Part shown: in pieces, positions 25,151-36,800 of the stretch
Layout: each line of letters opens with the position of its first letter
Position numbering within the stretch: the first letter of the stretch is position 1
NCBI GenBank assembly: GCA_051453625.1
Contig: JBOZIK010000001.1
Location: 63,919,401-63,983,400, forward strand
Direction of reading: 5' to 3'
Length of the DNA: 64,000 nucleotides
Source: Welwitschia mirabilis
Lineage: Eukaryota > Gnetophyta > Gnetopsida > Welwitschiales
Made by a program: the position numbers and the translations under genes
The notes under the pieces: generated by a model
Database searches by the model: none
What the model saw: only the letters and a program-made list of their open reading frames with translations
Told to the model about the DNA's origin: nothing

Positions 25151-26430
25151 CTTTTTAAGATACATAATTAAAAAACTTAATTTAAAAAAACTAGTTTGTT
25201 TTGAAAAAACCAAAACAAAAAAAAAAAAAAATTAATCTAAATAAACTAACTTTTTAAAAAAAACTTAATTTAAAAATAGTTGTTTCAAAAAAGACTTATT
25301 TTTTATAAGAAAACCTAAACAAAGAAAAATAAAATTACTCTTAAAAAAACCTTCAAAAATAGACTAATTTAATTCTAAACTAATTTGTTTTAAGAAAACC
25401 TAAACAAAGAACAATAAACTTAATCTAAAAAAGCAATCTTTAAAAAGTTAACTCAATTCAAAAACATTTGTTTATAAGAGAAGACTAATTTGTTTTAAGA
25501 TAACCTAGACAAAGAAAAATAAAATTAATCTACAAAAACTAACATTTAAAAAATAAACACAATTTAAAAACATTTTGTTTTAAGATAACCTAGACAAAGA
25601 AAAATAAAATTAATCTAAAAACCTAACATTTAAAAAATAAACACAATTTAAAAACATTTGTTTTNNNNNNNNNNNNNNNNNNNNNNNNNNNNNNNNNNNN
25701 NNNNNNNNNNNNNNNNNNNNNNNNNNNNNNNNNNNNNNNNNNNNNNNNNNNNNNNNNNNNNNNNNNNNNNNNNNNNNNNNNNNNNNNNNNNNNNNNNNNN
25801 NNNNNNNNNNNNNNNNNNNNNNNNNNNNNNNNNNNNNNNNNNNNNNNNNNNNNNNNNNNNNNNNNNNNNNNNNNNNNNNNNNNNNNNNNNNNNNNNNNNN
25901 NNNNNNNNNNNNNNNNNNNNNNNNNNNNNNNNNNNNNNNNNNNNNNNNNNNNNNNNNNNNNNNNNNNNNNNNNNNNNNNNNNNNNNNNNNNNNNNNNNNN
26001 NNNNNNNNNNNNNNNNNNNNNNNNNNNNNNNNNNNNNNNNNNNNNNNNNNNNNNNNNNNNNNNNNAAAAACATTTGTTTATAAGAAAAGACTAATTTCTT
26101 TTAAGATAACCTAGACAAAGAAAAATAAAATTAATCTAAAAAACTAACATTTAAAAAAAAACATAGTTTAAAAACATTTGTTTTTTAAAAAACATTTTAA
26201 AGAGTTAAGTTTATATTTAAAAATACTTATTTTAAGAAAACCTAATTCAAGAAAAATAAACCTAATTTTAAACACTAATCTTTTAAACCAAAAAACCCAA
26301 TATAAAAACACTTATTAAAAGAAAACATAATTTCAAAAAATAGACTAATCTACTTTAAGAAAACCTAAATAGAGAAATATAAATCTGATCTAAAAAATAA
26401 CATCTACGAAATAGATAATTTGTTTTAAGA
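25150..26430. repeat. AT-rich minisatellite, about 85-100 bp period
   Basis: The phrase TTTTAAGAtAACCTAgACAAAG followed by AAAAATAAAATTAATCTA recurs with variants near 25,300, 25,390, 25,493, 25,578, 26,099 and 26,230. The repeats are joined by AACATTTAAAAAATAAACAC and AAAAACATTTGTTTT. Spacing is about 85 bp between the best copies and about 100 bp where an extra AAGAGAAGACTAATT is present. A 401-N gap (25,665-26,065) lies within the array, and the sequence on both sides of it is the same phrase, AAAAACATTTGTTT. The array lies next to the Helitron's 5' side. Confidence 0.8.
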
Positions 26431-27296
26431 GGTGGCTTGTGTGTTTGTTGACAGTAAGGAGTGTATAAGACCCCTATACTATTAAAATTTTAGTTACTAA
26501 TTTTAATTAAATAACATTTTTAATTTTATTTTTTTTAATTTTAAATGTTGTAGGATGATGGTGGGTTACAAACTTTTAATATATGTTAACCATAGTTATT
26601 TAAAGAATACTTCAACTATGAACCGTTCCAAATATTTCTAAAGTTATAAAACAATTCAAAATTTTTGAGACACACTTGTCATTTCCTAGTAGCAGATAAT
26701 ACTAATAATGAAAGAAATTTCAGACGGGTTATCATAAACATTCCCCTTCAAATCACTCCTCATATAGAGATCTAAGTTTCTTTGTTAGCTCTTATTTTAA
26801 ATAAGCGTAGGAATTACAAGTGCATCCTTGTTCACTATCAACGTATTAACAAATTCAGAAAAGAGCTTACTTAAAATTTGGTATCATATTAATAGTAACA
26901 AAAATACCCATAATTAATATAGACACTACCACTGTATATCATTCCTCGAACATAATTTTAGTAACACACTAAGTTTTATTTGTGGTAAAACAAAAACACA
27001 AGCCCCCTATATTATAAATTTAATGATTTCTTAAAATACTTTTTGGTTGCATTCTCTGAGTAAAATTTTCTCAAACATGCACTCTCTTTGTTTTCCAAAA
27101 TGCTGCAACTGAACTATGTCTCTTAGAATACAATGATTATAGCCTTTCTTAAAAACTCTGCAAATTTCTTTCTACAAATGCAAAGATCCAATCCTCACCC
27201 AAATTTTACGACTCTTATTACTCTTATTACTATTGGTCATGAAACACAATTGTGGTGTTAATTTGATAGTTTTATCCATATACTTGAATGGATTTT
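26431..27296. other. Intergenic sequence, nothing recognised
   Basis: About 870 bp without recognisable coding or repeat structure, between the minisatellite and the tandem duplication. Confidence 0.4.
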
Positions 27297-28068
27297 ATAG
27301 GCATTTTCTATTTTAATTTTGATATAAATACCAACAAAAAGAAGTTACAGTAATCTTTCAATTTTTGCGTACTTGGGTATCATAGCCACTTATAGGTATT
27401 GGAGAAGCCTCATCCACTGTCAAGTTTACAATTATTCTTAACAGCCAATTCCACTTTCAAAACTTGAATGATCCTTGCTTGCGTTTTGATGAGCTTTAGT
27501 TTCTTGGGCCTCCTTTTATAAGGTAAATGTGGCCTAATAAGTTAGGTTTTCCATTTTTAAATTAAGTTTGTCTTCTTAAATAACTAATTATTTGTGGTAG
27601 AAACTAATTTAGTTTAAAAGAAGAAAGTAACACTGTTTTTGGATAATCAATGGCTAGGGATTGGCTTCTCAGCCAAAATTATAGGTATTTTCTATTTTAA
27701 TTTTGATATAAATAACAATAAAAAGAAATTACGGTAATCTTTGAGTTTTTGCATACTTAAGTATCACAACTGTCTATAGATATTCGAGAAGCTTTGTCCA
27801 CTGTCAAGTTTACAATTATTCTTGAGAGCCAATTCCACTCGCAAAACTTGAATGCTCCTTACTTACTTTTTGATTGGCTTTAATTTCTTGGGCCTCTTTT
27901 TATAAGGTGAATGTGGCCCCATAAATTAGATTTTCCATTTTTAAGTTAAAAGTTAATATTTTTATTTAAATAACTAATTATTTTTATTAGAAACTAATTT
28001 ATTATAAAAGAAAAAACGAACACTATCGTGGACAATCAATGGCTAGGGATTGGCCCCTCAGCCAAAAA
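27297..28068 (+). repeat. Two-copy tandem duplication, 384-bp unit
   Basis: Copy 1 is 27,297-27,680 and copy 2 is 27,681-28,068. Both start ATAGGyATTTTCTATTTTAA and end near CAATGGCTAGGGATTGGC with CTCAGCCAAAA. The copies differ at perhaps one base in ten. No N gap separates them, so unlike the other duplications in this window this one appears genuine. It ends about 820 bp upstream of the IQD start codon. Confidence 0.85.
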
Positions 28069-28891
28069 CATTTATATGCTAATTTAATGCTAGCACAAAG
28101 GATTGTAGAAAAACGTTAAGAGAAAAATTTAAAACACACCAATTTTAAATAATAAAAAAGGGAGGGTGTTGCTTATCCGTACAAATTAATTATGAAAAAG
28201 TGATGCGTGAAAGTGGAGAAACCAAGTGCGGTTGCTGCCCTTTCTCCTCGAGCAAGACCCAGAGACGTGGCTATGCCGCGTGCTTCCATTTTTTTAATTA
28301 AAATTTTGAAGAGAGGCGAGTTTCGACTTTCGACCGTTCGATCATTTTGAAATGCGCAGAGCGGGACATCCCGTTTCAAAACTTGTTAAGTCCGAATTGC
28401 AGACAACGGCTCTCTTTTTGAATTCGATTCCTGCTTTTGTAATAATTCTCTGGACGTTTTGATTTTTGGTTTTTGAATATCGACGGGCAAATGAGACAAG
28501 AAATTTGACTGTTGGAGATAGAAGACGCCTTGGACTCTGAGTCCCTTGATATTGCGTTTCGCAGCCTCAGTTTCCTATCCTATTCTTCCTCGAGCATTTG
28601 CTCCCCTGGAATTTCGTTGTTTTCCGAGTTCGGTGCTTTCGAAATCCCGTGTATAACGCTGTCCTAAGCCGAAGCAGCTTGATTTCATTACCTTTGTTGC
28701 TTGCGCATCCAAAACGCTTCTTTCACTGGGAGGATTCTTGATCTTCAGCTTTGATTCCAATTGTGACTCGAAGTATCTCTTCATTTCGAGTTCGTGAGGT
28801 TTCTTAAAGTCTTTGTTTTCCTTGGATTATAGCCTCTCTAGTTTTGGAAAGCTTTTGTCGGAGACTGAAGTTGAAGTAGAGGAACAGAGGA
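28069..28891 (+). promoter_or_regulatory. Presumed promoter and 5' leader of the IQD gene
   Basis: From about 28,190 the sequence changes from AT-rich to GC- and CpG-rich and stays so up to the start codon, as expected for an unmethylated promoter and 5' UTR. The transcription start cannot be placed; AT-rich TATA-like stretches occur near 28,143-28,160. If the leader extends that far upstream, a 5-codon upstream ORF lies at 28,491-28,508. The minus-strand frames at 28,173-28,379 and 28,575-28,784 look like chance openings in GC-rich DNA. Confidence 0.5.
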
Positions 28892-31800
28892 ATGGGTGCC
28901 TCTGGTAGGTGGCTCAAGGGGCTTTTGGGCGTAAAGAAGCCTAGTAAATCGGCAGAAGGCGAGAAAGATGAAAATGTGAGTGTATATTGCTTTCACTGTG
29001 CACCAGCCAGATAACTTTCTGTTTGTTTCTGTCTTTCGATATGTTAAAGTTATTTGGAAGCGCTCTCCTTGAGCATGAGAAGCTTATTTCTTGCATTTCT
29101 CCTCCTTTAAGCTTATTTCAATTCAGTTTCCTTCTCATTTTGCACAGCACTACTTTTGTGCATACGATTCATTGGCTTTATGCGATTAGCAAAAGTTCAC
29201 AGATAGCTAGCTTTTGGACTAAGAATCTTTCCAAATTCAGCGTCGAAAACAGGGCTACATGTATTTCTAGTGGTTTCTTTGGTTGAGAGCTATTTTCGAA
29301 AACAAGGATTTACTTAACGCTAGTTATTTCAGTATTTCTGGGGTTCTTGTTCTCATATGTTGGAAACAACGATTGACTTACTATTGTGTTCCCTGGTTAT
29401 GGTTGAAGTCCGGGCTTGGTCCATTTTTCGGATTAAATCTCAAGTTCTTGAATGTCATAAATGAATGCATGTTTGATCTTGTCCAGAAGAAGCTGACAAG
29501 CGCCAAGTCGAAGAAATGGACATTATGGAAACTTTCAGGAGAACATGAATCGCAGGGAAGGAGCCAAAGGAGCTTGTGTAAGCAGAACAGTTCGCCAGCG
29601 GAGCTCGAACCAACTGTCTCTGCCTCCGAAAAAGCCTACAATGCTGCGGTAGCAACCGTCGTTAGGGTTCCTCCAAAGGATTTCAAGGCCGTTAGAGAAG
29701 AATGGGCTGCCATTCGCATCCAGACTGCATTTCGAGGGTTCCTGGTAACCGTTTCAAAATATTTGGGTGGATAATTCTGTTTGTTTACGTAACTTTTCTT
29801 CCTTGAATGCATCGCAAATTTGTTATATGTTTCATTACAAACAAAATAGGCGAGAAGAGCACTTCGCGCATTGAAGGGACTTGTAAGGCTGCAGGCGTTG
29901 TTTCGAGGGCGCCACGTAAGAAAGCAGGCTGCAGTTACCTTGAGATGTATGCAAGCTCTGGTTAGAGTACAGGCTCGTGTCAGAGCACGCCGAGTGAGAA
30001 TGTCCACTGAAGGCCAGGCTGTGCAGAGGGTGCTTGATGCTCATCGAAAACAACAAAACAAGTTGAAAGAATCCGAGGTATTTCCTTGTGCATCACAATA
30101 AGCTTGTTCATATTCTGTACTGCTTTCTTTTCTCTCTTTATTCACAGGTCCAGTAACTTGTTTTACGTTTGTCAGTGCCAGTTTTCGTTTACCGCAGAGC
30201 TTGAATCTAAATTGTTTGTTTTACGTTTTAGCAAACATGCTTTAGAGTTCGAGAGTATTACTTCTTCACGAGTGTTTTAAGTTTCCACTATTTTTCATTC
30301 ACCAATCTGCTTGCGACCATGATGAACGCAAAACGGTCATGGTTAGATGCGAATGATTAGAATTGATTAAAGAAAAATGATTGGCAATCAATATGGTTCG
30401 TTTTTCAGTCGTTTACAGGTAACTATGAACACAAAACCGTTCTGATCGTTTGCAACCGCCATTCTGGTTGTGCTTTATCTGATTTCCCCTTCTCCAATAG
30501 TGAACCTGACCATACCCTATTCTTCCTGTTTTATGCTGAAAGAGTCTTCCACCCATCAACATTTTAAGTTTCCACAGTCAAATTATGTTTCATACACCGT
30601 ATCTCATTGGTGTCAAAGAATTTCCTAAGACTGCACTTACATTTACCGGGTCTGATACTTTGAGCAAAATCACGTCCATATCTCGTCCCCCTTCCTACGC
30701 ATTCTTGCTCACAAATGCATATCATATCTTACAGTTGACCATTGAGACATTGGGGATCATAACATCAGTTAAAAGTTATCCGTAACTGGTATGATTTACA
30801 GGATCGTTCCATAAGCTGAGGCGGACCTTGTTGGCTAAATTCCCGATGTAACGTTTTAGTGAGCCATTCTTTGCTTCCGAGCCTGATACGAGTTCCTAGC
30901 CTCACAATAACGATCAAAATCAAGTCAGTTAAACAGCGCGAAAAACCGATCTTTTCAACCGCTGCCAACAAGGCAACAACCGTGATAGTGCACGTTAGCC
31001 CTCGGATCATTTTCCATATGTCAAAATTCGACTCATAAAGAAACTGTCGTAGAGTCTTATCCCATTCAAATGAATGCTAAATAACTGAAATCATCTGTAA
31101 CTCTCTGGATCTGTCTTTGACGAACTGTCTTGAATAAAATTTCAACATATTATTCCAGAAAACGACATTAAAAGTTTTAAGGTAGACATCCATACCAAGC
31201 CCAAAATTTCTGACCCTACTACCCTTTTCCAGAATGCTAGAAGTACTTTCTGGAAGAACATTAAGTCTTACTTCGCTTCACTAAATCTATTATTGCACAA
31301 GCTTAAAATCTTCTTGCTTTAACAAAAAGTAGTCCTTTCAGGAGGGATGGTGTGACAGTCAAGGCACACTCGACGAAGTTCGTGCAAAGCTGCAAATGAG
31401 ACAAGAAGGTGCGATCAAGCGAGAGAGAGCCATTGCCTATGCTCTCTCACATCAGGTATCAGACACCATTTTCACTGAATTACTTTAACGCACTGAATGA
31501 ATAGTACAGCTTCTTATGTTATACAACCGCCGTCTCTCTACCTGTTAATCCAATGTTGAGTCAGTCCTGTTTCCTTTAATAAATTCGGATGCTTAATTTT
31601 AACTGCGAGTCTAATATTTTCTGATAAATTTTCTCAGCAATGGAGAGGAAATTCAAGGAATCAAATGGCTGCAACAAGCGCAAATCACGTACTAGACAAG
31701 AACAGTTGGGGCTGGAGCTGGTTAGAACGCTGGATGGCCGCAAAACCATGGGAGAACAGACTCATGGAACAAGCCCAAATGGAGTCTTCCGAAACAACAT

Positions 31801-32330
31801 CTTTCAAAAGTTATGATGATTATGGGGATATTCCTCGCAAATCTGGAGATCATCCGGCACTGGTCAAAATTCGCAGAAATAATGTTACTGTCCGAGTATC
31901 TGCGAAACCTCCACTAGGAGGAGGTGGAGCACATTATCAACAAAGTGGAAAGTCATCCTTGGCTCCTCACTCTGATAATCTATCTGAGGGAAGCTCTGCT
32001 ACTTCAAGGAGCTCGTGTACCCCCAAATCAGGTAATACAGATGACAATAACAGTAGGCCTAGTTACATGAACACTACAGAATCCGCAAAGGCCAAGATCC
32101 GTTCCTCTAGTGCCCCAAAGTTCAGGCCTTCGTATGACGATCTCCAGTTACCCCAGAAGTCTTCTGCTCGCAGTAATTCAAATTCAGACACAAAGAGCAC
32201 AGGTGGGTCAGATTCTTCTTTGCCTTCCTGCAAAATGATTCCTCCCATGCTAAGGCCAGACAAATTCTCTATCAGAAGTGGAGAAATTTCATCTCTTTCT
32301 TCAGTGCAACACAGGAAGCCGTTCCGTTAA
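28892..32330 (+). CDS. IQD: IQ67-domain (IQD) calmodulin-binding protein
   Basis: Five coding exons: 28,892-28,975, 29,487-29,744, 29,850-30,077, 31,342-31,455 and 31,638-32,330. All introns are GT-AG and phase 0, giving 458 aa. The start [13 protein letters not shown] is the usual IQD N-terminus, and KSKKWTLWK (36-43) follows. The IQ67 domain is at about residues 100-166: IQ motifs I106-Q107...R111-G112 and L128-Q129...R133-G134, then [15 protein letters not shown]. Exon 2/3 splits it between FRGFL and ARRAL, the conserved IQD intron. Other family blocks are EGWCDS (191-196), [16 protein letters not shown] (252-267) and a DUF4005-like [12 protein letters not shown] near 360-371. IQD proteins bind calmodulin and act as scaffolds at microtubules, membrane or nucleus in known plants. 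KKW and VPPKDF near the N-terminus suggest the IQD6-9 type (inference). No defect was seen. Confidence 0.95.
30078..31341 (+). other. IQD intron 3 (1,264 bp), CpG-containing
   Basis: This is the longest intron, GTATTT...TTTCAG, lying between the IQ67 exon and the EGWCDS exon. It retains many CpGs and a minus-strand open frame of 81 codons (31,010-30,765) with no recognised domain. No transposon motif was identified in it. Confidence 0.75.
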
Positions 32331-32940
32331 CATTGTTGGTGACAATACTTACAAGGGCATGGACATATTGAATGAAATTTCAGTATCCTACATGTGTCAT
32401 GAATTATGATGTCTTTAGATCAAGCTGCAGACCAGCTTACCAGCTTGCATCGCTTGAAAGTTATGTCACATGTATTCTGGGCCTTCAGCCTACTAGAAAG
32501 AACCCACCATTATCACTTACCTGGTGCTTTTTATCCCAAAGGCATTTCCTGAATACAGTGCACAGGTTTGGACAAAGCGGGGAAATGTTCAACGTTTAGA
32601 ACTGTTATACTGAAAAGGTGGGTTCTACTGGATTCGGCCTGCATCTCCGTTGATGCTACTTCAGCATCAAGTAGAGTTTATTGTATGACACCCCAGATGA
32701 GGCAGCTTTTCGCTGTTTCTCTTCTAGAAAGTACCTTTTAACTTGCTTATTTATTGCCTGCCATTGCCTTTTAATAATCATTTTTTGTATTTTGAAGTTT
32801 ACAGTAAGGAAATCAGCACGACAATCCACAATATATGCATAATTAGGGCGGAGGAGTTCATTTGTATTGATCATGGAGGTGGGTCTCAACTTTCTGTTTT
32901 TGTCTGTTGCTGTTATTCTAACGAAAAGACATAAAGTAGT
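32331..32940 (+). other. Presumed 3' UTR and downstream flank of the IQD gene
   Basis: Composition stays gene-like to about 32,700 and then becomes AT-rich. No perfect AATAAA was found close to the stop; loose AT-rich signals such as TTTAATAATCATTTTTTGTATT (starting near 32,769) are candidates for the polyadenylation region. Open frames at 32,372-32,599 and 32,743-32,934 look like chance. Confidence 0.45.
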
Positions 32941-33100
32941 TAGTTTAACCATGGTGGTATGTCTCGAGGTGCAATGCCTTGGGTTTGAACCCTATGATGT
33001 ATAGATTGGCTAGTAATTTACACCTGTGTATTCAAGGTGCACTCAAGCAGCACTCAAGCATGAGCTTTAATGTCTTGGGAATGAATCACAAGTGACACCT
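32941..33100 (+). repeat. Possible tRNA-derived SINE head
   Basis: GGTTTGAACCC at 32,982-32,992 matches a pol III B box (GGTTCGAnyCC type) with one likely C-to-T change. A loose A-box-like TGGTGGTATGTCTCG lies about 30 bp upstream. No tRNA cloverleaf can be formed. No second copy was seen in the window, so this is only a candidate. Confidence 0.25.
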
Positions 33101-33661
33101 CGACATTTGGCATATGGCTCATAGGTTGGCAAGGCCACCTATGGATTTTCCTCTAGCCAAGCAAATTAGTGATCTTGATGTGTGTGGTGTGGTTATCAAC
33201 TCTTAAGCTAGTATAGCTGTATCTTTATAAGCAAAGATGTTCATTAAGAATATAGAGACATGAGAGATAAACTTTGACCACTATTACAAGGTATGATCTC
33301 AGGGAGAAGTAAATTATGAGGACCATTTAGACATCTTACTAACTCTCCCTTCCATCTTTTTCAAAGTTTAAACATGATTATTTTGATAGGGTGATTGAAG
33401 AAATTTTACACGATACAAAGGTTTATATTTCTTCCATAAGTCCTCAAAATTTTGTGGGTCCAATTGGAATTTGTCTTGGCATGCTTTTTGCTATACCATA
33501 CATACCTTCTTCCTCATTTTGGTTTGAATTGTCTCATTTCCTTTGCCTCTATACATTTGGGTTGAATAATGGCCTTTTCAGCATGTGACAACTATGGAGT
33601 CCAAAGCCAAGGGATTGATGGCCTTGATCAAACAAGAAGAGAAATCTTGAAATCCCTAACC

Positions 33662-34608
33662 TTGTTACAATTGATTTTGATAACTAAGGTTTGACATTGC
33701 TATTGTTTGATTTTCAGGTGGTTTTACTAAGGTTTGATGTTGGATAATTGATCTCAGTTTGGTGTTATTTTGATAGTTTGATTAGCAATTTATTTCGATA
33801 TGGTGTTATTGTGTGATTGATTAGTTTGATTCGACTTAGTTTGACATCCTCCTTCAAGTGCCAAATTGTTTACGATTAGGTTTTGCAAGAGTTTTGTCAT
33901 GTCATGTTTTGATCTGAGTGCACTCTTTTTTGTGTTCAAAATTATTACAAAACCTTTTCCTTTTCCTAGAATATTTTGGTTTGAGCAAATGTAGAGAATG
34001 ACTTCAGAATGAAAGGATTTTCATGTATGACAATGAAAATCAAAACTGATTCAAAAATTTATCTAATAGATTTCTCACCTGTAAGAGTAAAATAATATTG
34101 CGAACGCCTTGCTTCAATACATAATGGTATTCACATTCTTTTTACTCAAACATTGAGTTAAATATATATAATCTATAATTTGAAATCTCAAATACTAGTT
34201 GGGAGCCAAACTTCATAGAATGAAAATTTTATTATGAAATGATTTGATGAAAGTAATAATGATGATTTACATATGCATGATGATATAGAAATTATTTACT
34301 TCAAATGCAGAAAGATCATCACTTAGTAATTTGTGGGGGTAGCTCTAATGATTTAAAAAGGTGGATGGAAGTACATTTAGTGTAATGTGTAATTGAGTGC
34401 ATGTCCTTCCTACTGTGTGTGTCTCGTTTCTGGCTTTTGAAGAGACATCCTTCACGTAAGTTCCTTTGTTTTGGTGTCGACCTGTTCTTCATTGTTCTTG
34501 CCACCTTTTAAAGGGTTTTACTTGTTTTTCTTTAATATGATCCAATCTGACCATCTTCGCACATTATTCTTTGGCCCTTGACCCCTTTCTTCACTGCCAT
34601 GATGTTGT
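33662..34608 (-). repeat. Gypsy LTR, solo or 3' LTR
   Basis: The block matches 62,075-63,152 in the same orientation almost end to end, at roughly 75-80 percent by eye. Shared landmarks are TATGGTGTTATTGTGT, GATTAGTTTGATT, AGyTTTTGAAGAGA, TTCCTTTGTTTT and ATGATCCAATCT. The 62-kb copy precedes gypsy gag/pol on the minus strand, which fixes this block as an LTR in minus orientation. The region left of 33,662 does not continue the PBS and gag sequence, so it is a solo LTR or the 3' LTR of an element extending to the right. Confidence 0.75.
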
Positions 34609-35046
34609 CTTCTTCTTGAATACTTCTCCTTATGTTCTAATCATTGCTTCCTCTAGAAATGGTATATCCTCTTTCTCTCTACTAAGATACTAGTGATCAT
34701 CTAGGATCTCATTCCTCTTACGGATCTCATCTATTTTCTAGATACTATTCTACCATGATCTCATAATGCTCATTGTTTTCTCTTTTCATAGGCCTTGTCG
34801 ACCGTCTCTTTTGCATTCTTTCTAGCCTTTTTTTTTTTGTTTCTGAATGCAAAGCCTCATGCACCTGGGGCCACTTCGCCTAGTACATGAAAACTTGAAG
34901 TGGTTTTTACACTAATCTTTCTACCAATCCAAGGCTTTCTACTAGCTGCTCTTAATGCCTTGACTATTTTACTACCCGCTTTGCATTTGCNNNNNNNNAT
35001 TCTCATTCTAACCATGATTTATTCCACACTGCTTCATCTTATTCAT
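34609..35046. other. Continuation of the LTR region or unrecognised sequence, with an 8-N gap
   Basis: Homology to the 62-63 kb LTR ends near 34,608 because that copy is interrupted by a copia insertion. This stretch may be the missing outer part of the LTR. It contains an 11-T run near 34,830 and an 8-N gap at 34,991-34,998. Confidence 0.35.
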
Positions 35047-36000
35047 CTTTTTTCCCCCCCGAATGAAATTTGAACCTTTTCATTACTGGAGAAGGATAAT
35101 AAAAACATACTCTTACAAAAAAAAAAAGAGGAAAGTGGACATAAAACAGGTCCCTTAAGATCAATTGAAACAAAATAGAGGAGGAGAATGTCCTGAAACA
35201 GTAGTGGACCACCTAGGGAACATAGAGTTTTCCTTGAGAATTTTTTGGATGAGATATCAATGCAAATCACCAGAGCCTGGGGCTCAGAGTCTCTGATTGT
35301 TGTTACCTAGAAACAAGGTCCCTAAGCTCTCATTTGGAGACCTTTCAAGCCTCCTCCCTAAGCTCGATATCTTTTTCAATGTCCCTAGGAAAGGTGCTTG
35401 AAATATCTCCATAAACATAGCCCTTAATGGAAATGATTGATAATAAAGGGGCCAGCAGTTTCATTAGAATTCCTTCTGCTTCCCTACAGCTCTAGACCAT
35501 AGGAAAACATTCGGGAAGCAATCCAATTTGTCTAGTTAGTTCTTCTCCTCAAAAATTGTGGAGAGATACTCATGTCCTAATACCATATTTAGTTTTTCTG
35601 AGTTTCTTTCAGCCTCTAAATGGATGAGATCTTGATCAATAGCTGTGTTTTGATTTCTTTGATCATGTGATGGACATTGAACTCTGTCAATCTAAATAGC
35701 TTCGCATTCCTACCTTACCAAACATGATAGGTGCAAGCTGTGATAAGGGAGGTGGTGATGCTATGCTATGTAGATCTAGATCTTCCAATAAGGCTTAACA
35801 AATTGCATAACAGTTTATTATGTCAAATAGCCATGCCTCGACCTAGTTTCTAGTTAGTTGGCATTAAAAAGGCTTTCTTAAAAGTACTCTTTGGCAAGTT
35901 ACACATATTTAGATGACATTTAGATAAGCACTTGATATGTAGCTTTTGAAATAGCAGATGATGTTTTATTGTTTGTCTCAGTTAAGTATTTCTCTGCTCT
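35047..36000 (-). mobile_element. 3' end of a LINE, 5'-truncated
   Basis: The minus strand from about 35,750 down reads WYGRNAKLFRLTEFN and MIKEIKTQLLIK. This resembles the WxxRNxRIF block near the C-terminus of plant L1 ORF2. The text runs on through stops to a 3' end marked by GGGGGGG followed by AAAAAA (35,060 down to 35,048). A G-rich end followed by A's suits a short poly-A tail. The call rests on the weak RNase H-like block and the tail. Confidence 0.45.
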
Positions 36001-36549
36001 GTGCAGAGCAATTTCTGCATCACTTACATGCTAGGTAGCTTTAACTTCAAAAACTACTACCTTCTTTGCTGAAACCATGAAACCATCATAGATCCAATAT
36101 CCTCATCCACCAGACAACGTTACTTTTTTCTTTCTTTTCATAAGCGTTGCTACTTAATTAATTTTGATCCTTCTTTCCTTCTTTTTAATTTTATGAGCTA
36201 TAACATAGTGTGCCATAAAATCATATTGCTAGTCAAATTTTTGTAAATGATGCATCTTGGAAACTGGATTGAAGTCAAAAGTGTAGTAAATGTATAATAA
36301 TTACATGTATCTACTTGGCTTGCAAAGCTGAAGAGTTTATTTATTATCCTCCTTTGGTTTCCCTCCTCATTTTTCATCCTTTTTTTTTTTGTTTTATTTT
36401 CATTTCATGCACTCGGTATAGTATTTTATTTCATCGTGTAGAAACAAGGAGTAGGGTTTTATGTGATGTAGAAACAAGGGGATTCATGCTTTTAGAATAA
36501 TCCAAGGATTTGTAGCCCTTAAATTAATGTATCTTATTCTCTAGACAAG

Positions 36550-36800
36550 ATCATCACTACAAAAAACACAATGAAAGAAAATGAATATGATTAGGAATAT
36601 TTAGTATTTACACGAGTTTGTGGATTAAGCTTTAGATGGAGCTTTACCACTTTGATGAGCATATTAATAGTTGTTGCAACTAGAAAGAGCCTTTTAGTCA
36701 TTGATTATGGTCGTCAGACTTTCACAATCTATTGAAAAGTATTATAGGCTACTTTGCAAGTTAAAGCCTCTCAAGGAACAGAATCCCATCACAAAATTAT
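36550..36800 (+). repeat. Copy A of an unnamed dispersed repeat
   Basis: Matches 50,370-50,542 and 51,189-51,240 in the same orientation: AATGAATATGATwrGGAATATTTA, GTGGAkyAAGCTTT, GAGCTyTwyCACTyTGATGAGCAT and GTCATTGATTATG. It may be coding-derived, since a related frame in copy B reads KVIDYAI and HQTVFMIY, but I do not recognise the family. Confidence 0.6.

Noticed and set aside
29455-30056. Minus-strand frames of 66, 123 and 73 codons
   Set aside because: Shadows of IQD exons 2 and 3 on the opposite strand.
35044-35060. G7A6 tract on the minus strand as the polypurine tract of a gypsy element next to the 33.66-kb LTR
   Set aside because: It is followed by A's and preceded by LINE-like sequence, which fits a LINE 3' end better; no TG LTR start follows directly.
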